Source of the DNA: Thiomargarita sp.
GTDB taxonomy: Bacteria; Pseudomonadota; Gammaproteobacteria; Beggiatoales; Beggiatoaceae
DNA length: 8,546 nt
Direction of reading: 5' to 3'
Assembly: GCA_030618965.1 (NCBI GenBank)
Contig: JAUXCJ010000026.1
Coordinates: 1-8,546, forward strand
The notes under the pieces are model-generated. The model saw only the letters and a program-made list of their open reading frames with translations. It ran no database searches and was not told the DNA's origin. This document shows, piece after piece, positions 1-6,556 of this stretch; the stretch's first letter is position 1; the number at the start of each line of letters is the position of its first letter. The translations under genes and the position numbers were made by a program.

Positions 1-2358
1 ATGGCTACGATCCGACTTCCCCAAACAGCTCCCAACATAAGTCCCTAATTTGAGAACTTCTAACGGATGCTGTTCTAAGTTTATAGTCACATATTGTTTT
101 TCTTCATAGCTTTCTAAATGAATACCACAAGTCCAACGTTCTAGAAAAATATTCGGATGACATTTCACCCATCTGAGACTAAGTGGATGATGTTGAAGAT
201 AATTAACATTGCCAGCAATATATTCTTTGAGAAAATTTCTAAAAGCGCGTTTATTTGAAAATTGTCTGGAAAATAAATCGCGTAAAAACTGTAAAGCCGA
301 TTTGACGTTGGGAATCTTAGCAGCCGTTTCAAAGCCATGCCACAAAGTTTGTTCGGCAATTTCTTCTAATACTTGCAATTGCATTTCTAATAATCTGGCC
401 AAAATTGTTTGGCGATGGCGTTCTAATTGCGTTTTGCGAAGAATCAATTCGCCTTCAAAATGGTCTCGGAGAGCTCTTGGGATAGGATTGTAACGATGTA
501 TGGCTTCGATATTTTGCAAGAGCTGGTAAATTTGCGGTAATGACAACGACTCAAAATGGGTTGTAACAATGGGATGCTGAGCAAACTCCTTCATAATATT
601 GTGGCACAGTTCCCAACTCATCGGTCCTAGAAGCTTAGCTGTTTTCGCCAATTTGTTGGGGGCGTACCATAAACTATCTACGGCTAAATTCGCCTGTTTT
701 TTGACAATTGATTCAATGCCCCAAGCAATCAATTGTGCATCATTTTCACGCCGACAGGCGTTGTCTAAATATTTCAAACTTTTTGCTGGGGTTTCAAGCA
801 CTCGTTGCCGTAATTTAGCAAGGCGGATTCGGATGAAGGGAGCATAAGCTAAGCCTCTATCAGAAGAAGATTGATAGGGCGATTGAGCCAGTTTAGTTGC
901 AAAAATAGCCGCATTTTTCATCACCTCCTCAAGTATATCTTCATCTATATCTTGGCTGATAAAGTGGTAAAAATCTTGCCGCCATTGCGGAAACCTATCT
1001 TCCGCAATCGACAATAGGAATTTTTCAATAAAAATTCGATGCTGTTTAAAAATCCGCCATTTGGTTTGCCAACTTGCGGCTTCTTTCTTGGTATCGGTAT
1101 AATAATGTGCAAAACTGAGCAGTAGCTTTAGATATTGATTGACTTGTTGAGGCGTTAAATTCGGCCATGCCACTGTAGCCAGCACTTCACACAAGCTAGG
1201 CAATTGAGCTGCGGCTCTCCATAAACTCATCGCCTTATCGCTAAGTTCATCATCTGGCAGTCGATAGAAGACTTCGTCAACCACGGAGCGGGAAAAATCC
1301 TGACACTGTTGTGGAGAATTAAAACGGTAATGAGGCTCAAATTCGCCAGCTAATTCAATACCATCGCGCAAATAAGGTGCCGAAATGCCATCACGAAGTG
1401 CCGCCAACATGATGTAAGTCCAGCGAGGATAATGTTCTGGCAGCGCATATTGGTGTAATGCGGTTAGCACTTCATCGGTACCAGCTTGACAGGGAGAATG
1501 AGCAACTTTGAGTTCAATGGCAAAAATGAGCAAGCTTAGCTGAGATTCGCTGGTTTGATGAGCAATTGCTTGTAGCCAATCAAGCCGGGCTGGAAATTGG
1601 GCTAAAAATCTGGAAATGGTGGTACGTAATTCAAGCTGTTCCTGAAGTTTTAAATGCCAGTATAAATCTAACCAAGCTTCAACACGATGCCAAGCAACTC
1701 CTCGCAAGAGCGGCAAAAATTCTTCCCGAAAAAGCCCTGGCAATAACTGCACTTTAGCGTGGTTAGGCACATTCGGATGACGTAAAAATAAACCAGGTTC
1801 TGCTGGTGGCGTAGACAATCCCATTAAAGCTTCAACACAATCGGGAGCATAGCCTAAAGCGCACAAGGGTTTTACTGCGTTTTGACGATGTTGCCACAGG
1901 GTTTGCAAAACAATCGCTTGATTTTTGGGGTTGCCAAGTGCGATTTGCAGATTAACTGGCGTTGGACGTTTAGGTTTAGGTGGCTTATATTTAGTACCAC
2001 GAAAAGCCCGAGGGTGAGCAGCGGAGGGTTTAGGCGGCTCAGGTTCTTCGGCAAGATGGTTGGGAAGAGATAACGAAGCCGTATCATAATTTGCAACCGA
2101 TTCCGTCAACACCACCAAGACATCAGTTAAAGTTGCCGCATCCCATTTAGCAACGGTTGCTAATCGTTGCCAAGCAGCACTAAGTCGCTGAATCATTGGC
2201 AAAGGTTTCACCTCAGAAAGAGGAACTAAAACAGTTGTGTAAATATTTTGCCAAAAAGGCGTATCCGAATTTGGCGGTCCAAATTTAGACTGGCAACGAT
2301 TTACCTTAGCTTCTAATAAACCAGTTAGCGTTCGGATAATACAAATTAGAAAATCCAT
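1..2358 (-). CDS. Large uncharacterised protein, 3' end outside window
   Basis: The minus-strand frame is open for 786 codons from the ATG at 2358-2356 to the left edge, with no stop, so this is a real gene whose C-terminus is missing. I do not recognise the function. The product is soluble-looking: no signal peptide beyond a short hydrophobic patch near the start (FLICII) and no clear membrane segments. It is rich in Leu, Gln, Trp and His and looks mainly helical. A Pro/Lys-rich linker lies at about residues 105-135 (GTKYKPPKPKRP). Near the visible end is EQHPLEVLKLGTYVGSCLG (residues about 761-780), a Gly-x-Cys-Leu motif that I associate only loosely with large uncharacterised bacterial proteins. 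An AGGA at 2370-2367, 8 nt before the ATG, is an acceptable ribosome binding site. However, the frame stays open upstream to a TGA at 2529-2527 and reads as plausible protein, so the true N-terminus may have been lost to the neighbouring insertion sequence. Existence is sure; start and function are not. Confidence 0.82.
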   Translation of the reverse strand, partial: MDFLICIIRTLTGLLEAKVNRCQSKFGPPNSDTPFWQNIYTTVLVPLSEVKPLPMIQRLSAAWQRLATVAKWDAATLTDVLVVLTESVANYDTASLSLPNHLAEEPEPPKPSAAHPRAFRGTKYKPPKPKRPTPVNLQIALGNPKNQAIVLQTLWQHRQNAVKPLCALGYAPDCVEALMGLSTPPAEPGLFLRHPNVPNHAKVQLLPGLFREEFLPLLRGVAWHRVEAWLDLYWHLKLQEQLELRTTISRFLAQFPARLDWLQAIAHQTSESQLSLLIFAIELKVAHSPCQAGTDEVLTALHQYALPEHYPRWTYIMLAALRDGISAPYLRDGIELAGEFEPHYRFNSPQQCQDFSRSVVDEVFYRLPDDELSDKAMSLWRAAAQLPSLCEVLATVAWPNLTPQQVNQYLKLLLSFAHYYTDTKKEAASWQTKWRIFKQHRIFIEKFLLSIAEDRFPQWRQDFYHFISQDIDEDILEEVMKNAAIFATKLAQSPYQSSSDRGLAYAPFIRIRLAKLRQRVLETPAKSLKYLDNACRRENDAQLIAWGIESIVKKQANLAVDSLWYAPNKLAKTAKLLGPMSWELCHNIMKEFAQHPIVTTHFESLSLPQIYQLLQNIEAIHRYNPIPRALRDHFEGELILRKTQLERHRQTILARLLEMQLQVLEEIAEQTLWHGFETAAKIPNVKSALQFLRDLFSRQFSNKRAFRNFLKEYIAGNVNYLQHHPLSLRWVKCHPNIFLERWTCGIHLESYEEKQYVTINLEQHPLEVLKLGTYVGSCLGKSDRSH

Positions 2359-2529
2359 TGAATCAATCCTACATTTGGGAATCGAAAAAAATTCGCTAAT
2401 ACGTTGCCATCTTCCAAATCCTTTTGGTAAATCAATTTCTTTTTCTGCTGTGCCGATTGTAAAATGTTTTGTTTCTGCATGTGATACCTTAGACTTTGTC
2501 AGCAGTTTACGGAATGGGCACTGGGGTCA

Positions 2530-2558
2530 TTGAATGGGATTGGTTATAAAGGTATAAT
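2530..2558 (+). promoter_or_regulatory. Sigma-70-type promoter of the IS1-like remnant
   Basis: A -35-like TTGAAT (2530-2535) and a perfect -10 TATAAT (2553-2558) are separated by exactly 17 bp. Transcription would start near 2565, about 24 nt before the transposase ATG at 2589. The placement fits the native promoter of the insertion sequence. The -35 matches the consensus at four of six positions; no other evidence is available. Confidence 0.45.
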
Positions 2559-2588
2559 AATCTAATTTCAAACACAAGAGAAAATCAA

Positions 2589-3260
2589 ATGGCATTATCA
2601 AGTCTTCATTGCCCCTTATGTCAGTCTTAAAATTGTAAAACTCATACAAATTATAAAGTTGCTAGTGGTGAAGTCCGGAATATTTATCATTGTAAGGAAA
2701 CTGATTTATTTGAAAACGCAATGGCAACCTTAGTTCAAGTTATTGAAGAGACTGATGATCTATCATTAGTCACTGATGGGGAACGTCGTTACGGTAATTT
2801 GTGGTTTGATATTTGTAAGGAAGTCATTAGAACTGGTAAAGTAGGTCGCCCAAAAACCACCTTAAAAGAAGGAGTAAAAGTGCGAGTTAAAAATAAAGGG
2901 TCGTAAAACTGGACCAAAACGTCCAAAATATCAAGCTCCTCAACCAGAACATCCAGAAACGAAACCAAACCTTGATGCAGATTCATGCTAATCATGTGGA
3001 AGCCTTTAACAGTGCTTTACGTAGAAAAATAGCTGCTTATCGCCGGAAAACTAACACATACGCGCGGCCTTTTTTGCCAAATAGACGGGTTGGATCTTGC
3101 ACAATTTGGTTCGCCCTCATTTTTCTCTAAAACAAGTACCTTCGAGGATAAAGTTTTTTGAAAAAAAACTTTATCCTCGAATGTTGTCCTTGGTTGTCTT
3201 GAAAAGGGTTTATCTTGGGTTGAACTATTTAAAATACGCTTGGTTTCAGTTTCAGCATGA
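2589..3260 (+). pseudogene. Decayed IS1-like transposase
   Basis: Pieces of one transposase can be followed through three frames. It opens with MALSSLHCPLCQ, a Cys-x2-Cys zinc-finger-like start, then has an in-frame TAA at 2628-2630. The same frame continues to TDGERRYGN, VGRPKTTLKEGVKVRVKNKG and a TAA at 2904-2906. A shift gives GPKRPKYQAPQPEHPE. Another shift gives HANHVEAFNSALRRK and YRRKTNTYA, then LHNLVRPHFSLKQVPS and finally VVLG-LEKGLSWVELFKIR, ending at the TGA at 3258-3260. This order and these motifs match, from memory, the long single-ORF IS1-like transposases common in cyanobacteria and filamentous sulfur bacteria. The jump from HCKETD straight to LFENAMATL suggests that the helix-turn-helix and the first catalytic segment are deleted. 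A 41-bp palindrome interrupts the C-terminal part. With a nonsense codon, a deletion and at least three shifts it cannot make an active enzyme. Terminal inverted repeats were not resolved. Confidence 0.85.
3141..3181. repeat. 41-bp palindrome, 19-bp arms, 3-nt loop
   Basis: TTCGAGGATAAAGTTTTTT at 3141-3159 is the exact reverse complement of 3163-3181, with GAA (3160-3162) between them. It would form a long hairpin in RNA or a cruciform in DNA. Its T and A runs sit on the loop side rather than after the stem, so it is not a canonical intrinsic terminator, although it lies about 180-220 bp past the stop of the leftward M1-ChaN-PDZ gene. It splits the transposase remnant between codons for QVPS and VVLG, which are normally adjacent or nearly so. 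It therefore looks like a small palindromic element inserted into the dead IS. Confidence 0.8.
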
Positions 3261-3359
3261 TTGACTCAACTTTACGGTGAGGAAATCCAGAGGAAAAATG
3301 TCTCGCCAATCAAACCTTTTTTCCATTCAAGCTTGGCTGATTTGAATCAATCCCACTTA

Positions 3360-6359
3360 TCAATGATGATGGCCAAATTCAAATAAAGTCAGATCGCTAG
3401 TGATTGTCTTGCCATCTCTCATCACTTGTATTGTCACCGTACTACCTATGTCTGTGTAAAACAGCACCAATTTTAAGTCAACCAAGGTATGTATTTCTTG
3501 CCCCGCTAATTGGGTGATAATGTCGCCGATTTGCAAATCAGCCTTTTTTGCCGGTGTGTTGTTACCAACGCTCTTAATGATAACTTGATTGTCTTTTGCT
3601 TCTATCCAAACGCCTAGTTTAGGTGATTGTTTTCCTTTGATTTTATCTGTAAATAGGATATAGTCGCCAATACCTTCGTCTAGGTTTTTATCCTGCAAAA
3701 TGACAGTAAACGCTTCGCCGTTGCGCCGATAAAGCCGATTAGGTATCCCATATCGGTACCTCACATGTCCGTTGCCCGCCAAAACTATTAGTTTGGTATC
3801 AGGATGTTGGGCAAGAAATTGATGGGCAGTTTCTGCCATCGTTTCGTCCCAAAGCGTTTGAGTTTGCAAAAAGTATTCAAAATGCTGGTGTCCCTGACGC
3901 TTTTGGTGTATGAGAAAGACTTGGTATAAGTCATTTCGATAGCTGTCATTGGACAAGTCCATTTCTGATGGCAAGTGTTGCCTTTCTTCTGCCGTTAAGC
4001 TGTGGATACCTTTACGGGCGACTTTGCCAGTAATACTTTTGTCGATGTTGAGAGCAATCAGCGGAATGCCAGCCGTTTTGACATAATCTATAATTGGCTT
4101 ATACAGATTGTAGTCAAAACGCCAATTCTTGAAATACTGTGATTGTTTTAGAAAATTTGGCTCGGAAATAAGCCCCGCCATGTAATCATCTAGTGCTTTT
4201 TGGTTCGGAACTTGGAACATTTCCATACCCACCGCAACTTTATATCCCGCTTCATGGAGTTTTTTAATCACCATCAATTGATTAATGTGATGCGAAAATT
4301 GATCGTGCTGTTCGCCAACATAAATCACGCGACTCTCTATCGGCATAATGTCATCCAGCGTTGCCACATTATTGGGTTTTAGTACACGGGTAGGAGAGCG
4401 ACTTAATAGAGGAATGCCCTTGCTTGACTCAGTAATCGCTTTCTGAGTATTTCTGCCACCTGTAAATGCTAGTACACTATATTTGCCATAATGGGAAAGC
4501 CTTCGTGCTACCGCTTTGACTTCATTAGCATTTTTGGCGTGTAACAGGACAATCACTTCCTTTTCGTTATACGGATTTTTACGGACAACTACGCGCACAC
4601 CGTCTTTAGGAACAATTTGTTTGCCAAATAACATGTCCACCATCGGCGTATCAAATCCAGCAATGATTAAGGAATTGTCCTTAAGTTGCGTAAACTTAAT
4701 ATCTTGCTGTGTGGTAGTAGTCATAGCCAAAGCATCAATGAGTGGTTGATATAGACATCCTAAATGATTTGTGGTGGCAAATGAGGTTTTGGAAACCTCT
4801 GAGGTCTGATTTACAATTGATTTCTGATTCCTACATAATTCACGCGGCATTACCACAATGAGATTTTCCTTGCCCATTACACCGCCCAATGTCGGTGGAA
4901 CTTCTTCTGGCACCAATTGCCGCATTACATCATAGTTTTCATCAATGACAACTTTGGTAGGTGGCTCATCCAATATTAGAGTGATTTTTTCTTTCTGGGT
5001 GCTAAGCTCAATCAAGCGTTGCGTTTTACCAGTAGCAGTGTGGATGGTAATGGGCAATTGCAAATGATAGGGGCTAGAATGTTGCACTAGGGTAAATGAA
5101 AGCTTGAGCTTGCCCTCTGCGACTAGCAGTTCAACCTCTTCGGCAGTGATGTGGGGAATATCTTTGCGATCTATCCATTGAGTAAAATAGGCAGTTAAGT
5201 TGTCCCCCGTTATCTTTTCAAAGCTGTGTTGTATATCACGCCAACTGGCAGCGCGAAATGAATTATCATTAATAAAGTCACGCAAGGCGGTAAAAAAAGT
5301 TTCATCGCCATAGCGTTTTCTCAACTGATGAAAAATCATAGCGGTTTTGCCGTAGCCGATTGAACGTTCGGCTTTATTGTGGCGGGCTTGAAACGCTCTA
5401 ATTGGCATGGCGTTGTTTTCATTGATATAGGCGTTGTAGTCCACCATGATTTGTTTGCGATAGTCTACGCCTTTGCCTTCAAGGGCAGCGTAGTGTTGAT
5501 CAGCTAAATAGTTGGTGATTCCTTCCGCCCAATTGCCCTTGTCATAATTAACGAAAACCGAATTACCAAACCATTCATGCAAAATTTCGTGTCCCAACGA
5601 AGTCTTAACGATAAAGGGCAAACGCACAACGGCACGTCCCAACAGCGTGTAGGTTGGCATACCTAAGCCAGTGGGGAGAATATTTTCGACAATAGCAAAT
5701 CGCTTATAGGGATACGGTGTGAGCATGGCTTCATACATTGCCAAATACTTTTTGGTGTACTCAATATAAGTATCAGCAAGATGGGCATCCTCTTTAAAAA
5801 AATACGCTTCGATGGCGATATCTTTATAGGCATCGGTTTTCAACACGTAATTTTTTGAAGCAGCCAAATTCAAGGAATCCAAGGGGTGGTTAAACTCAAA
5901 AGTAAAAGTAGACGCAGTTTCAGTCTTTTGGATTTGAATCGACTCAGCTTCAGAGGTGGCAAGAAAGCCGCTGGGTAATGTTACGGAGAGTGCGTACTCC
6001 ACCAACTCATCGGGCTGCGGATACCAGTTCCCGATTAAAAAAACGTTGTTTTGATCAACAAAATGCTTATCAGCTAACGCAAGCTCATAGCGCATCACCA
6101 GTTCTTGTTCATTTTGAATATCTACCGTTATATAGCCTTGCTCAGTGGTGACGGTTTTCTCATCCACTGTCAGCTTGGAAAAATTCTCCACCTTTAAGCG
6201 CATTGTCCGGTTTTCAGCAGCTTTCAAACGGGCAACTCCAATCAAAGTCTTACTTGTTGGTTCTACTGTTATATCAAGGATATAATGAACATTGGTAGCC
6301 CATCCCGTTAAGGGTAGGCTAATTACAATCAGAAAAATTAGCTTATTTATCAAACGCAT
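3360..6359 (-). CDS. Secreted M1-like zinc peptidase / ChaN-like / PDZ fusion protein
   Basis: The 999-residue protein starts with a Sec signal peptide (hydrophobic residues 6-19, likely cleavage after A21), so it acts in the periplasm or outside. Residues about 25-400 form an M1-type (gluzincin) peptidase: HEILH at 257-261 plus E279 in NWAEG are the expected zinc ligands, and Y336 in SIGYGK is a candidate for the catalytic tyrosine. The usual GxMEN exopeptidase motif is replaced by GLGMP (231-235). Residues about 405-475 resemble a beta-sandwich after the catalytic domain. Residues about 495-640 are unassigned. Residues about 675-895 resemble ChaN of the Tiki/TraB/EreA superfamily: VGEQHD (681-686), EMFQ (713-716) and AGNGHVRYRYG (861-871). 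ChaN relatives bind haem, and Tiki relatives are metalloproteases. Residues about 913-987 form a PDZ domain (LGVWIE, ADLQIGDIITQLAG). The tail ends in FGHHH. GGAG sits 6 nt before the ATG and supports this start. Substrate is unknown; domain calls are firm, overall role is inference. Confidence 0.9.
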   Translation of the reverse strand: MRLINKLIFLIVISLPLTGWATNVHYILDITVEPTSKTLIGVARLKAAENRTMRLKVENFSKLTVDEKTVTTEQGYITVDIQNEQELVMRYELALADKHFVDQNNVFLIGNWYPQPDELVEYALSVTLPSGFLATSEAESIQIQKTETASTFTFEFNHPLDSLNLAASKNYVLKTDAYKDIAIEAYFFKEDAHLADTYIEYTKKYLAMYEAMLTPYPYKRFAIVENILPTGLGMPTYTLLGRAVVRLPFIVKTSLGHEILHEWFGNSVFVNYDKGNWAEGITNYLADQHYAALEGKGVDYRKQIMVDYNAYINENNAMPIRAFQARHNKAERSIGYGKTAMIFHQLRKRYGDETFFTALRDFINDNSFRAASWRDIQHSFEKITGDNLTAYFTQWIDRKDIPHITAEEVELLVAEGKLKLSFTLVQHSSPYHLQLPITIHTATGKTQRLIELSTQKEKITLILDEPPTKVVIDENYDVMRQLVPEEVPPTLGGVMGKENLIVVMPRELCRNQKSIVNQTSEVSKTSFATTNHLGCLYQPLIDALAMTTTTQQDIKFTQLKDNSLIIAGFDTPMVDMLFGKQIVPKDGVRVVVRKNPYNEKEVIVLLHAKNANEVKAVARRLSHYGKYSVLAFTGGRNTQKAITESSKGIPLLSRSPTRVLKPNNVATLDDIMPIESRVIYVGEQHDQFSHHINQLMVIKKLHEAGYKVAVGMEMFQVPNQKALDDYMAGLISEPNFLKQSQYFKNWRFDYNLYKPIIDYVKTAGIPLIALNIDKSITGKVARKGIHSLTAEERQHLPSEMDLSNDSYRNDLYQVFLIHQKRQGHQHFEYFLQTQTLWDETMAETAHQFLAQHPDTKLIVLAGNGHVRYRYGIPNRLYRRNGEAFTVILQDKNLDEGIGDYILFTDKIKGKQSPKLGVWIEAKDNQVIIKSVGNNTPAKKADLQIGDIITQLAGQEIHTLVDLKLVLFYTDIGSTVTIQVMRDGKTITSDLTLFEFGHHH

Positions 6360-6365
6360 AAATTA

Positions 6366-6369
6366 CTCC
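6366..6369 (-). promoter_or_regulatory. Ribosome binding site of the M1-ChaN-PDZ gene
   Basis: On the minus strand GGAG lies 6 nt upstream of the ATG at 6359-6357, and the signal peptide begins directly at this ATG. This fixes the start of the gene. Confidence 0.65.
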
Positions 6370-6394
6370 AAAGTTGATGTGATTTTTTAGTCAG

Positions 6395-6423
6395 AGTATA
6401 ATAACATACCAAAAAAACAACAT
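6395..6423 (-). promoter_or_regulatory. Possible promoter of the M1-ChaN-PDZ gene
   Basis: On the minus strand TATACT (complement of 6395-6400) is a fair -10 element about 36 nt before the start codon. The -35 is poor: TGTTGT at 16 bp spacing or TTGTTT at 14 bp. It lies in the 197-bp divergent region shared with the caspase-lectin gene, for which I could not find a convincing promoter. Confidence 0.25.
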
Positions 6424-6556
6424 TGGAGGTTAGCGGAAGAAAGCCGAGCTAATTTTATGAATTGGTTGGACCACCACCCCCAATCCATTGATTTATTGAG
6501 TATAACTGTTCTCATTGTTTGAACTGTGATTCTTATTATTTAATAGAGAAGAAACC

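Noticed and set aside
165..2096. Several 60-95 codon frames on both strands inside the left-hand gene
   Set aside because: All overlap the continuous 786-codon minus-strand frame and have low-quality compositions; they are shadows.
3325..3347. Inverted repeat ATTCAA...TTGAAT just past the stop of the M1-ChaN-PDZ gene as its terminator
   Set aside because: The stem is only 6 bp of mostly A/T with an 11-nt loop, and no U-run follows in the direction of transcription.
2535..3355. TGGGATTGGTTA (2535-2546) and the reverse complement of 3344-3355 (TGGGATTGATTC) as terminal inverted repeats of the IS
   Set aside because: Only 10 of 12 bases match, the match does not extend, and no flanking target duplication is visible; chance is likely in AT-rich DNA.
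2358..3356. 12-bp direct repeat TTGAATCAATCC at 2358-2369 and 3342-3353
   Set aside because: One or more such pairs are expected by chance in a window of this size, and the repeats do not coincide with recognisable IS ends.
6430..6456. Hairpin TTAG-CGG...CCG-AG-CTAA followed by TTTT in the divergent intergenic region
   Set aside because: The stem is short and bulged, and no plus-strand gene ends here, so neither a terminator nor an operator can be supported.
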